Of a stretch of DNA of 57,834 nucleotides, positions 1 through 8,214 are shown in pieces (the first letter of the stretch is position 1; every line of letters begins with the position of its first letter). The notes below the pieces were generated by a model, which was given only the letters and a program-made list of their open reading frames with translations, was not told the DNA's origin and did no database searches. The translations under genes were made by a program, and so were the position numbers. Source of the stretch: Muribaculaceae bacterium (GTDB lineage Bacteria; Bacteroidota; Bacteroidia; Bacteroidales; Muribaculaceae); the NCBI GenBank assembly GCA_017621845.1, contig JAGASI010000022.1, positions 1 through 57,834 on the forward strand, written 5' to 3'.

Positions 1-80
1 TCTACCCATTCCGAACAGAGAAGTTAAACCCCGCCACGCCGATGGTACTGCGAAAGTGGAAGAGTAGGTAACCGCCCCTT
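1..80 (+). rRNA. rrf: 5S ribosomal RNA, 3' part
   Basis: The window opens inside a 5S rRNA. The conserved CCGAACAGAGAAGTTAA block and the GATGGTACTGC / GGGAGAGTAGGT-like 3' half are visible, ending near the CCGCC closing stem. The 5' third lies outside the window. A strong terminator follows at once, so this is the distal end of an rRNA operon transcribed rightwards. The exact 3' end is estimated to within a few bases. Confidence 0.93.
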
Positions 81-82
81 CA

Positions 83-126
83 GCCGCGCGACAAGTCCCC
101 GAGACCTGCCGCGCGGCCTTTTTTTA
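83..126 (+). terminator. rRNA operon terminator
   Basis: GCCGCGCG pairs with CGCGCGGC across a roughly 18-nt loop and is followed by a run of seven T. This is a textbook intrinsic terminator directly behind the 5S gene. Confidence 0.9.
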
Positions 127-203
127 TCCCATCCCCGGCCCTGACATAATGAAGTAAAGAGGCTGTGATTGTTGGTGATTTTTTTGTTTTTTGTGCGTAA
201 TAT

Positions 204-234
204 TTTGAGATTGTGATTTTTATGATTAACTTTG
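204..234 (+). promoter_or_regulatory. rpsA promoter with long leader
   Basis: TTTG at 204-207 and TAACTTTG at 227-234 are separated by 19 bp, an exact match to the Bacteroidetes housekeeping consensus (TTTG-N19-21-TAnnTTTG). Transcription should begin near 241, leaving an untranslated leader of about 160 nt before rpsA. GGCAT in the early leader can pair with ATGCC near 360. S1 autoregulates through its leader in other bacteria; whether it does here is inference. Nothing else was found between the 5S gene and rpsA. Confidence 0.75.
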
Positions 235-404
235 TGGCGCTAAAAACGGACAGCAATAGACCGTTGGCATGTGATTTATATGGTTTACTGTTGGCTACAA
301 GTGTTGACCTTGGTTCTGAGAGGTGTGCTATGTGGTTGATTGATAACTATGTAAGTTGTATGCCGTGATTTAATTAACCCTATTTTATTAACTATTTTTT
401 TTTA

Positions 405-2192
405 ATGTCAGAACTTAAAAACAGCCCTATCGAAGATTTCGATTGGGAAGCCTATGAGAATGGCGAAACACAAGGTGAGAAGTCTCGTGAGGAGCTCACT
501 AAAACTTATGACGAATCGCTCAACACCGTCAAAGACAAGGATGTAATCGAAGGTACCATTATTGCCCTGAATAAGCGTGAGGCAGTGGTTAACATCGGCT
601 ACAAGAGCGATGGTATCATTCCTATGAACGAATTCCGCTACAATCCCGATATCAAGGTTGGTGATGTAGTAGAGGTATTCATCGAGAACCAAGAGGATAA
701 AAAAGGCCAGTTGATTTTGTCACACCGCAAGGCCCGTGCTTCACGTTCTTGGGAGCGTGTTAATGCTGCTCTTGCTAATGATGAGGTTATCAAGGGCTTT
801 ATCAAGTGCCGCACCAAGGGCGGTATGATTGTCGATGTATTTGGCATCGAGGCTTTCTTGCCCGGTTCACAAATCGATGTTAAACCTATACGTGACTATG
901 ATCTCTATGTTGGTAAGACAATGGAATTCAAGGTTGTCAAGATCAACGAGGAGTTCAAAAATGTTGTTGTATCGCATAAGGCACTTATCGAGGCTGAGCT
1001 TGAGCAACAGAAGAAAGAAATTATCTCCAAGTTGGAAAAAGGTCAAGTACTCGAGGGTACTGTCAAGAACATTACTTCATATGGTGTATTCATCGACCTT
1101 GGTGGTGTAGATGGACTTATCCACATCACCGACTTGTCATGGGGTCGCGTAAGCCATCCCAGCGAGGTCGTAGAGCTTGACCAGAAGTTGAATGTTGTTA
1201 TTCTTGACTTTGATGACGAGAAGAAGCGTATCGCTCTTGGTCTCAAGCAGCTTTATCCTCATCCTTGGGAGGCTCTGGATGCCAACCTTAAGGTTGGTGA
1301 CCATGTCAAGGGTAAGGTTGTTGTTATGGCCGACTATGGTGCATTCCTGGAAATCGCTCCCGGCGTAGAGGGTCTTATCCATGTCAGCGAAATGTCTTGG
1401 AGCCAGCACCTGCGTTCAGCTCAGGAATTTATGAAAGTTGGCGATGAGGTTGAGGCTGTTGTCCTCACTCTCGACCGCGAGGATCGTAAGATGTCTCTCG
1501 GCATCAAGCAACTCAAGAATGATCCCTGGGAGAATATCGAGACCAAATATCCTATCGGTAGCCGTCACACCGCCAAGGTGCGCAACTTCACCAACTTTGG
1601 TGTATTTGTAGAAATCGAGGAAGGTGTTGATGGTCTTATCCACATCTCAGACCTCTCTTGGACTAAGAAAATCAAACACCCCGGTGAGTTCACTGAAATC
1701 GGTGCTGACATCGAGGTTGAGGTTCTCTCTATCGACAAGGACAACCGTCGTCTAAGCCTCGGTCACAAACAGCTTGAGGAAAATCCCTGGGATGTATTCG
1801 AGACAGTCTTTACTGTAGGTTCGGTACATGAGGGTACTATCGTTGAACTCTTTGACAAGGGTGCTGTTGTAGCACTTCCCTATGGCGTTGAAGGCTTCGC
1901 TACTCCCAAGCACCTTACCAAGGAAGACGGTTCACAAGCCAAGGTCGAGGAAAAACTTCCCTTCAAGGTTATTGAGTTCAATAAGGACTCTAAGCGTATC
2001 ATCTTGAGCCACAGTCGCACATTTGAGGATGAGGCTCGCGCTGAGAAAGCAGCTGAGCGTAAGGCTAAACGCACTCGTGCACCCAAGGCTGCCGCTGAAG
2101 AGGCTCCCGCACTGAACACTCCTATCGAGAAAACCACTCTTGGTGACCTCGAGGCTCTTGCCGCACTCAAGGAGAAACTTTCTAACAATTAA
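405..2192 (+). CDS. rpsA: 30S ribosomal protein S1
   Basis: Ribosomal protein S1 binds mRNA on the 30S subunit and helps initiate translation of structured or weakly leadered messages. The 595-aa product shows six S1 (OB-fold) repeats, at roughly residues 45-113, 130-197, 213-284, 299-371, 386-458 and 473-541. Repeats 3-5 carry the typical GVFI/GAFLE...GLIH core. An acidic N-terminal tail and an Ala/Glu-rich C-terminal tail flank them. The ATG at 405 follows a T-rich stretch with no Shine-Dalgarno sequence, as is usual in Bacteroidetes. The gene stands alone behind its own promoter and is followed by a long hairpin. Confidence 0.97.
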   Translation: MSELKNSPIEDFDWEAYENGETQGEKSREELTKTYDESLNTVKDKDVIEGTIIALNKREAVVNIGYKSDGIIPMNEFRYNPDIKVGDVVEVFIENQEDKKGQLILSHRKARASRSWERVNAALANDEVIKGFIKCRTKGGMIVDVFGIEAFLPGSQIDVKPIRDYDLYVGKTMEFKVVKINEEFKNVVVSHKALIEAELEQQKKEIISKLEKGQVLEGTVKNITSYGVFIDLGGVDGLIHITDLSWGRVSHPSEVVELDQKLNVVILDFDDEKKRIALGLKQLYPHPWEALDANLKVGDHVKGKVVVMADYGAFLEIAPGVEGLIHVSEMSWSQHLRSAQEFMKVGDEVEAVVLTLDREDRKMSLGIKQLKNDPWENIETKYPIGSRHTAKVRNFTNFGVFVEIEEGVDGLIHISDLSWTKKIKHPGEFTEIGADIEVEVLSIDKDNRRLSLGHKQLEENPWDVFETVFTVGSVHEGTIVELFDKGAVVALPYGVEGFATPKHLTKEDGSQAKVEEKLPFKVIEFNKDSKRIILSHSRTFEDEARAEKAAERKAKRTRAPKAAAEEAPALNTPIEKTTLGDLEALAALKEKLSNN

Positions 2193-2228
2193 TATCTCGG
2201 GCCTTTAACGGGCTTGATATAATATTTT

Positions 2229-2276
2229 AATAAGGTCGTAATCTATTTGCTAAAAATTATAGATTGCGACCTTATT
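2229..2276 (+). terminator. rpsA 3' hairpin, probable terminator
   Basis: An 18-bp stem (2229-2246 with 2259-2276, one G-U wobble) encloses a 12-nt loop. The trailing sequence is only mildly T-rich, so it may act as a 3' stabiliser as well as a terminator. Confidence 0.7.
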
Positions 2277-2317
2277 GTATTTTAGGAAGGTGTAAATTTT
2301 TATAAGAGTAAAACATT

Positions 2318-3228
2318 ATGAAAAAAATTTATGAGTTGTATAAGGTTTTAGTTGTGATGTTTGTCGGTCTGATGGCATTTGATGCCAGTGCTGATAATAT
2401 GACCGATCTCCAGCGCAAAGCAAAAGCCGGTAATATCGATGCAATGATTGAATTGGCGTCGAAGTATGCCGAGGGAGGTCATCGTGACTATGATAAAATG
2501 TTGGAATGGGCTTACAAAGCGTATAATATGAATTGCACGCAAGAACAAAAATTGTCGGCGGCGGCTATGGTCGCTTCGTCATGGGAATGGTCATCAGCTA
2601 TGGCAGATATTATTTCTAGGGAAGACCCATGGTTTGATACTCGGGTATTCATGACGCTATATCAACGAGCCAAGGACGGTCATACACGAGGAAAATATGA
2701 CAATTATAAAGCTAATTGCTATTTGGCGTTATGTTATATGAAGACGGTATTGGTGTAGCTGTTAATGAGATGCTGTCCGAAATGTGGTGTAAAAGGGTCC
2801 CGCAGACCTCAATATTTTATGATGTTGCGCAGTCTATATTGGATGAATTAGAGATGAAATATGAAGATAAGAATTCTGATTTCAGTATATTTAATTTGGC
2901 TAATTCAGAGAGAGATAGCGTAAAGCGGGCATCATTATATGAGTTTTTAGCAAATCGTGGTTATGCTCAAGGAATGTTTGAGTATGGACGTGCAATAACA
3001 GGATGTTGGCCACCGAAGGAGGATGTGACAGATGAGCAATTACAGGAAGTCGCGCGCTGGTTCCGTAAAGCTGTTGAAAATAAGCATCATGATGCTATTG
3101 CTTATTTGTTGACTATGATAGATATGGGGTGGACTGAACCTGCCTATCAGGGGGAATATGAATTTCTAAAAGAAGGTTATAAAATAACTACTGGCTGGGA
3201 TTGGGATCCATCCCAAGGTTGGGGATAA
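2318..3228 (+). pseudogene. Sel1-repeat-like secreted protein, frameshifted
   Basis: Two reading frames form one gene. The first (from ATG 2318) starts with a hydrophobic signal-like segment ending near ASA-D and continues into helical repeats (GNIDAMIELASKYAEGG) until a stop at 2756-2758. The second resumes as YEDGIGVAVNEM, a Sel1-type turn, and runs to 3228. Removing the two bases AT at 2738-2739, inside TATAT, joins them as ...ALCYEDGIGV..., exactly a Sel1 repeat. The undisturbed gene would encode about 302 aa. Sel1 proteins are usually periplasmic or surface interaction scaffolds; no specific partner is evident. The break could be real decay, slippage or an assembly error. Confidence 0.75.
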
Positions 3229-3292
3229 TGCAAGATTAAACATTCTCCTTTAATCAGTCGTTGGTATTTACAGTTAACTTGTTTATTCTAAT

Positions 3293-3748
3293 ATGGATAT
3301 TATGATTGAAAAAGCACCGGATGTTCTGGGTAAGGACCAGGATGGAAATATTGTGAAACGTAGTGATTATCCCGGCAAGACTGTTGCCTTGTATTTTTAT
3401 CCCAAAGACTCGACTCCGGGTTGTACAGCCGAGGCTTGTAATCTCAGGGATAATTACCGGGAATTGCTTGACGCGGGTTATCAGGTGATTGGCGTGAGTG
3501 TTGACTCAGAGGCTTCGCACAAAAAGTTTATCGCCAAGAACAATCTTCCCTTCCCACTGATAGCCGATACTGACCATCGGTTGGTTGAGGAGTTTGGTGT
3601 ATGGGGCGAGAAGTCTATGTGTGGCCGTAAGTATATGGGCACCTATCGTACTACCTTTCTTATTGCTCCTGACGGCTCAATCGGGCGTGTTATAGGTCCC
3701 AAGGAAATCAAAACCAAGGACCATGCGGCTCAGATACTTGCCAAGTAA
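3293..3748 (+). CDS. bcp: Thioredoxin-dependent thiol peroxidase (Bcp/PrxQ)
   Basis: This peroxiredoxin reduces hydrogen peroxide and organic hydroperoxides using thioredoxin. The 151-aa protein carries the PrxQ signature STPGCTAEACNLRD, with peroxidatic Cys44 and resolving Cys49 five residues apart, and the conserved Arg in the RTTFLIAPDG strand. No signal peptide is present, so it is cytoplasmic. Met4 (3302) is an equally good start and would match the family's usual N-terminus. It appears monocistronic, closed by a strong hairpin at 3760-3816. Confidence 0.95.
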   Translation: MDIMIEKAPDVLGKDQDGNIVKRSDYPGKTVALYFYPKDSTPGCTAEACNLRDNYRELLDAGYQVIGVSVDSEASHKKFIAKNNLPFPLIADTDHRLVEEFGVWGEKSMCGRKYMGTYRTTFLIAPDGSIGRVIGPKEIKTKDHAAQILAK

Positions 3749-3759
3749 GTAAACGCTTC

Positions 3760-3816
3760 AATAAAAAAGTATGGCATCACAGGCTGTAATTGTCGTGATG
3801 CCATACTTTTTTTATT
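3760..3816. terminator. Bidirectional terminator between bcp and helicase
   Basis: A perfect stem (AGTATGGCATCAC with GTGATGCCATACT) is flanked by A-runs on the left and T-runs on the right. It can therefore terminate transcription from both sides of this convergent pair. Confidence 0.9.
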
Positions 3817-3882
3817 GAGGGGGATAAGTTGATATAGTTGGTATAGGGTGAAACAGATAGGGGTAAGATACCCGGGTTTGGG

Positions 3883-5211
3883 TCAGATGGGGGTGACGCG
3901 TACGCGATGGTTTTTAAGTTTGGTCTCGCGAGAGGTTTCTATTATGCGATAGGCAGCGTCTCGTGATGTGACGGCGAGGAGTGCATAGTCGGCCCCGATT
4001 GTTATGTGTCCGAGTTGTTGGTTTGTGAGCCCGGCTTGTTTTATGGCCCATCCGACAATGTCGCCTTTGGAGATTTTGTCACGGCGTCCGGCGTCGATAT
4101 AAAGGAGAAAGATGTCGGTGTCAACATCGTCGGTGGCTGTCATATCGGGGTAGTAGTCATTGTCGGTTACAATAAATTCGGGAATGTCTTCATCAGGTCC
4201 GATGATGACGTAAACCTCGCCTCGACGTCCGGCACGAGCTGTTCGGCCGTTGCGGTGGGTCCAGGCTTGTTCGGTTGGAGGCATGTGGTAATGTATGGCG
4301 GCACCGAGATCCTGGATATCGAGACCTCGGCCGGCAAGGTCAGTGGCAACGAGTACCGGTACTGCACCTGAGTTGAGGGCTGCTACAGCAATTTCTCGTT
4401 GTCGTTGGTCAAGTCCACCATGATATAGCATGGAAGTTATACCATGCGCTCTCAGGTAGTTGTTTATGCGCTCGGCGCTTTCTCTGTGATTGACAAAGAC
4501 AATGGATGGCTTGTCGGAGTGTATTGAACGTAGCAGGGCGGCAAGTGTCTCGAGTTTGTCTCGTGTTGGTGATGGAACGCTCATGATTGTAATCGCCGGG
4601 AGGTGGTTGTTTGGGGTGTCGGTAAAGTCTATAGTGGTTGCTTGGTCGGCATCAATGTAATCAGGTATTTTGTCGAGAGGAGTTGCTGATGTTAGAGCGA
4701 TAAGGCGAGGCTTTGGTACATGATGGGCAATATGTTCCATCTGTTCGCTGAAGCCAAGTTCGAGAGACTTGTCGTATTCGTCGATGATTAGGACTTTCAG
4801 GTTTGAAAGGTCGGTGGTGTTATGTTCGAGGTGGTCAATGAGGCGTCCGGGGGTGGCAATGATAATATCGGCAGGGGCGGTGGCAATCTGGCTGACTTCA
4901 TGAGACATGCGATGGCCACCATAGAAGGCGACAGTCTTGAATCCACGAGCTACGGGGCGTATCACATGGTAAATCTGTACAGCGAGTTCGCGCGATGGAG
5001 CTAAAACAAGAGCCATGGGGCCGTTACCGGCTTTTTTGGGGTCGAGGCGTTGCAACATGGCGATGGTGTATGCCAGTGTCTTTCCGCTGCCTGTGGGTGC
5101 TAACAAGATAAGTCTGTTGCCGTGGAATGAAGCTGTGGCGAGTTGTATCTCGTTAAGTTCGGTAATTGATGTTGCCTTGGCGATCTGTTCTTTGATTTGT
5201 TTCAGTTCCAT
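3883..5211 (-). CDS. DEAD-box RNA helicase with DbpA-type C-terminal domain
   Basis: ATP-dependent RNA helicase of about 442 aa. Visible motifs in order: I (APTGSGKT), Ia (APSRELA), Ib (TPGRL), II as DEYD instead of DEAD, III (SAT), then the second RecA domain with VATDLAGRGLD and HRNGRTARAGR. The last ~75 residues, beginning KISKGDIVGW, match the DbpA RNA-binding (RRM) domain, which in E. coli targets 23S rRNA helix 92 during 50S assembly. ATG at 5211 was chosen over the upstream frame because the helicase N-terminus begins at MELKQI and the leader just upstream is A/T-rich. Function in large-subunit assembly is inferred from the tail. Confidence 0.88.
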   Translation of the reverse strand: MELKQIKEQIAKATSITELNEIQLATASFHGNRLILLAPTGSGKTLAYTIAMLQRLDPKKAGNGPMALVLAPSRELAVQIYHVIRPVARGFKTVAFYGGHRMSHEVSQIATAPADIIIATPGRLIDHLEHNTTDLSNLKVLIIDEYDKSLELGFSEQMEHIAHHVPKPRLIALTSATPLDKIPDYIDADQATTIDFTDTPNNHLPAITIMSVPSPTRDKLETLAALLRSIHSDKPSIVFVNHRESAERINNYLRAHGITSMLYHGGLDQRQREIAVAALNSGAVPVLVATDLAGRGLDIQDLGAAIHYHMPPTEQAWTHRNGRTARAGRRGEVYVIIGPDEDIPEFIVTDNDYYPDMTATDDVDTDIFLLYIDAGRRDKISKGDIVGWAIKQAGLTNQQLGHITIGADYALLAVTSRDAAYRIIETSRETKLKNHRVRVTPI

Positions 5212-5370
5212 ATTTATAAATGTTATTAGAACGGTTGGATTAAGCGTGTGTTTGAACTTAAACAAAGTTGGGGATGAAATGTTTTTTGAGTGAATTAGAT
5301 TCTGATACACTCCAGCTCCCTTTAAGTCTTATTATCGGCTATCGCTTATCTGACGTGACGGTTAGATAAA

Positions 5371-5413
5371 ATAAACGGCGTGCCGTCAGTCAAGGTGTTG
5401 GCATGCCGTTTAT
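5371..5413. terminator. Hairpin downstream of the thioredoxin lipoprotein
   Basis: ATAAACGGCGTGCC pairs with GGCATGCCGTTTAT (one G-U) around a 15-nt loop. A and T tracts on the outside make it a plausible terminator for the minus-strand gene. Confidence 0.7.
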
Positions 5414-5430
5414 GTATAGGTGAGTGGTTG

Positions 5431-5967
5431 TCAGTTTTTAATAGCTTTTTGTACGATAGCTTCAAATTTTTCGGCCGGGAGCAGGTCTCCGGTGCCAATG
5501 TACGTGGCTTTAGATCCGTCGGGGTATATTACAATGAGAGTGGGAACACCTTCGGTAACGAATGATGCTGAAATCTCGGGGCATTGGTCAACGTCGACGG
5601 CAAAAAATTGAGCTCTGTCGGCATAGAGGTTGGCTATTTCTTCAAACACAGGTTTAAATTGTTGACAGGGGCCACACCAAGTAGCACCGAAATCGATAAA
5701 AACAGGGGTTTCGAGTTTGTCGTTAAGAAGAGCTACCAGTGCCTTTTGGTTGTTGACATGGGTTACGCCATTTTTGTATTCGCCTATGGGTGCGTTTGTG
5801 TCTCCAGGGTAATTTGCTAAGTCTAATTTGGTCTCTTGGGCTTGCTTTGAGGTTTGTTCAACATTAGTTGAGTCATTTTGTGAGTTTTTTTTGTCACCGG
5901 AAGAGCAGGAAGTGGTGGCCATTACAAAAAGAGCGGAGGAGATGAGTAGTGTTTTTGTGAGTTTCAT
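5431..5967 (-). CDS. Thioredoxin-fold lipoprotein
   Basis: The protein of about 178 aa begins with a lipoprotein-type signal (MKLTKTLLISSALFVMATTSC; lipidated Cys21), followed by a Ser/Gln/Thr-rich linker and a thioredoxin domain with the active site WCGPC and the cis-Pro loop GVPTLIVIYPDG. It should sit in the envelope, reducing or oxidising periplasmic disulfides. The start at 5967 places the signal at the N-terminus; the longer frame would bury it. It lies between the helicase and mdh with its own flanking hairpins, so probably monocistronic. The physiological partner (a DsbD-like donor or other) is not visible here. Confidence 0.88.
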   Translation of the reverse strand: MKLTKTLLISSALFVMATTSCSSGDKKNSQNDSTNVEQTSKQAQETKLDLANYPGDTNAPIGEYKNGVTHVNNQKALVALLNDKLETPVFIDFGATWCGPCQQFKPVFEEIANLYADRAQFFAVDVDQCPEISASFVTEGVPTLIVIYPDGSKATYIGTGDLLPAEKFEAIVQKAIKN

Positions 5968-6014
5968 AAGTTTGTTTTTGTTTGATGGTGATGTATGGTG
6001 TTTTTTTAACACGT

Positions 6015-6056
6015 GGCGCACCTGGGAGTGTAGTTTAATACATTGACAGGTGCGCC
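6015..6056. terminator. Inverted repeat downstream of mdh
   Basis: A perfect 10-bp stem (GGCGCACCTG with CAGGTGCGCC) encloses a 22-nt loop, 22 bp past the mdh stop. There is no clear U-tract on the minus strand, so terminator function is only likely. Confidence 0.5.
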
Positions 6057-6077
6057 TCGTAATGGGATTTGGTTCAA

Positions 6078-7013
6078 TTATAGAGCAGTTGCAAGAGCCT
6101 CATTGGTTTTGTGAACAGCCGCAGCTGATTTGTCAAAGAGGGCTTTCTCATCGGCATTGAGGTCGAGCTCAACGATTTTCTCGATGCCGTTGCGACCGAG
6201 GAGGCAGGGAACGCCAATGCAGAGGTCCTTGTGTCCATATTCGCCATCGAGCATAGCCGAGCAAGTGATGACGCGTTTCTGGTCGTGCAGGACTGCGGCT
6301 ACAACTTGGGCTCCGGCTGCACCGGGGGCATACCATGCAGATGTGCCGAGGAGTTTGGTGAGTGTAGCACCTCCGACCATGGTGTCAGCGGCAACTTTGT
6401 CGAGCTGTTCGGCGGGTAGGAGTGTGCTGACGGGTACTCCGCGGTAAGCAGCATAGCGGGTCAGGGGAATCATAGTGGTGTCACCGTGGCCACCGATTAC
6501 CATACCTTCAACCTCGCAGGGATTTGCGTTGAGCGCGAGGCTGAGGAAATATTTGAAGCGAGCGCTATCAAGAGCACCACCCATACCGATGATACGGTTT
6601 TTGGGTAGACCACTTGTCTTGTGGATCAGGTAGGTCATTGTGTCCATGGGGTTGGATATACATAAGATGATAGCATTGGGGGAATGTTTGAGGACGTTGT
6701 CCATTACCGACTTGACGATGCCTGCATTAACACCGATTAATTCCTCGCGTGTCATGCCGGGTTTACGGGGTATGCCTGAAGTAATTACAACCATGTCTGA
6801 CCCTTCGGTCTTGGTGTAATCGTTGGTGACGCCGTAAAGACGTGTGTTAAGACCGAGAATGTTGGCTGTCTGCATGATGTCCATGGCTTTGCCTTCGGCG
6901 ACACCTTCTTTGATGTCAAGTAATACTACTTCGTCGGCAACTTGATTTGTAACCAGGACATTGGCGCAAGTGGCACCTACGTTGCCTGCTCCGATAACTG
7001 TAACTTTCGACAT
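6078..7013 (-). CDS. mdh: Malate dehydrogenase (NAD)
   Basis: Interconverts malate and oxaloacetate with NAD(H). The 311-aa protein starts with the dinucleotide-binding GAGNVG (residues 8-13). It contains the substrate-binding R-x5-R region (SGIPRKPGMTREEL), the catalytic His motif GGHGDTTMIPL, and the C-terminal GVPCLLGRNGIEKIVEL typical of LDH-like bacterial MDHs. In Bacteroidales this enzyme serves the reductive branch to succinate and propionate, and the window's pckA supplies a neighbouring step. Single gene, with a promoter element about 100 bp upstream. Confidence 0.97.
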   Translation of the reverse strand: MSKVTVIGAGNVGATCANVLVTNQVADEVVLLDIKEGVAEGKAMDIMQTANILGLNTRLYGVTNDYTKTEGSDMVVITSGIPRKPGMTREELIGVNAGIVKSVMDNVLKHSPNAIILCISNPMDTMTYLIHKTSGLPKNRIIGMGGALDSARFKYFLSLALNANPCEVEGMVIGGHGDTTMIPLTRYAAYRGVPVSTLLPAEQLDKVAADTMVGGATLTKLLGTSAWYAPGAAGAQVVAAVLHDQKRVITCSAMLDGEYGHKDLCIGVPCLLGRNGIEKIVELDLNADEKALFDKSAAAVHKTNEALATAL

Positions 7014-7108
7014 AATTGTTTTGGAAAAATAAGGTTAGATTAACTATTTGATAGTTTGGGATTATGTTAGTATTGTTAGCCTATGGGGTATCACAGGCGT
7101 TTGCACTG

Positions 7109-7116
7109 CAAATATA
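7109..7116 (-). promoter_or_regulatory. mdh promoter, -7 element
   Basis: On the minus strand the sequence reads TATATTTG, an exact TAnnTTTG match, about 95 bp upstream of the mdh start. No good -33 TTTG is present at the expected distance. Confidence 0.55.
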
Positions 7117-7384
7117 GCAATTATTTTCGGCTTGACGTAGAAGTGGAGCATAAAATATTATGTTTGGTTGTATATGCATTGTTTGTTTGTGATTGAATTA
7201 GGTATAAGGGTTATGGTTGGTATAGATGGAAAGATGAGAATTGACACTTTTCTATGGTCTTAACTTTATTTAACATAAAAGGTGGACGCGGCTGTAAGTT
7301 AATATTGATGCGGTTTTTAGTAAATATAGAGTTAAAGATTAGAGATAAAGTAATGTTTTGTTAATAAGAATTAACTAAAACGGT

Positions 7385-7416
7385 TTTGTGTGTTTTTTAA
7401 TTATTGTTTAGTTTTG
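7385..7416 (+). promoter_or_regulatory. Canonical promoter facing a gene-free region
   Basis: TTTG (7385-7388) and TAGTTTTG (7409-7416) are 20 bp apart, an exact fit to the Bacteroidetes consensus. It points right, into about 800 bp with no coding potential, which is the main evidence for an RNA gene. Confidence 0.75.
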
Positions 7417-7422
7417 CAGTCG

Positions 7423-7781
7423 AAAACATAGAGATGGCGCTAATATTTGATATAATGTAAAATTTTGTGAGCCAAACGATTGATACAAGGTGATTGAAAA
7501 ATAAAGGTAGAAAACCGGGATAATCACAGTATAAATCAAGGCTACGGGTTCCTTCCTGACGTGTAATCATGTAAGATTTGACATGAAAATTAAGTTGTAT
7601 ATTTGATAAGTTAGAGGGAACAGTATCCGACGCCCGAGATAAACGGCGTATGGCTGACTATTTGTTACAAACTTAGTCGTTGTCAGAGCTGTGTTTATAT
7701 AAATTTGACGCCAATTACAATAATTATAGATTAAAGTGTGACCATCGGTTTGTTCGTGAGAATGGGCCGATGTTTTTTATT
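7423..7781 (+). ncRNA. Putative structured non-coding RNA, unidentified
   Basis: A segment of about 360 nt starts just after the 7385-7416 promoter and ends in an intrinsic terminator (CATCGG 7743-7748 with CCGATG 7767-7772, then TTTTTT). Internal hairpins are visible: TCATGT/ACATGA near 7568-7585, ACGCC/GGCGT near 7630-7649 and GACTA/TAGTC near 7656-7678. The ATGs inside open only 1-8 codon frames. Signature sequences of RNase P RNA, tmRNA and SRP RNA were not found; 6S RNA could not be excluded but the length is unusual for it. It may instead be a long leader of a lost gene. Confidence 0.42.
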
Positions 7782-7800
7782 GGGTGTATTCCAAAAAAAA

Positions 7801-7830
7801 AATGGTAATCTCACGACCACCATTCTTTTT
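7801..7830 (+). terminator. Second terminator-like hairpin in the gene-free region
   Basis: AATGGT (7801-7806) pairs with ACCATT (7819-7824) and is followed by CTTTTT. An A-run precedes it, so it could work on either strand. Confidence 0.55.
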
Positions 7831-8146
7831 ACTTGTAAAACCTTAAAAATCTAATCCTATGAAAAAACTAATCAATTCTAATCCTTGTTTGTGAGAAAGA
7901 CGATAGTGAGTTTAGGTCAGATGACCGACATTGTATCTATCGGCTTTCATATATAAGACAAATGGGAAGTATAAAAGTTTATAGAGGAGGTTATTTATTT
8001 TTGTTTTTTAACATGGGGCAGGCTCTTAGTGGGGGTAGAAAATGTTTTAGGGCTTGTTTTGCACGCTGGACCCTACCAATCGTTCCTGTTGCTGATATGG
8101 ATGTTTTAAGTTGAGTCATCGAGTTTGGATTATGGTTTGTTGGGGT
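7831..8146. other. Gene-poor stretch with a possible vestigial gene start
   Basis: The only suggestive element is an A/T-rich leader followed by ATG AAA AAA CTA (7859 on), which resembles the start of a Bacteroidetes exported-protein gene. It closes after 11 codons (MKKLINSNPCL). The remaining 250 bp show no ORF, no repeat and no clear RNA structure. It may be what remains of a deleted gene. Confidence 0.35.
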
Positions 8147-8185
8147 AAAAAAGAGAGCCGGAAGAAGATGGATTTCCTCCGGCTC
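8147..8185 (-). terminator. Glycogen operon terminator
   Basis: On the minus strand a GAGCCGGAGGAAA / CCGGCTC stem is followed by TTTTTT. It lies 30 bp past the stop of the GH57 gene, the last gene of the operon. Confidence 0.85.
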
Positions 8186-8214
8186 GTGGTGTTATAGGTT
8201 GGATGTTATTACTT

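Noticed and set aside
7423..7781. Assignment of the putative RNA to RNase P RNA, tmRNA or SRP RNA
   Set aside because: Their signature sequences (for example the RNase P AGGAAAGTC-type core or a tmRNA tag frame) are not present.
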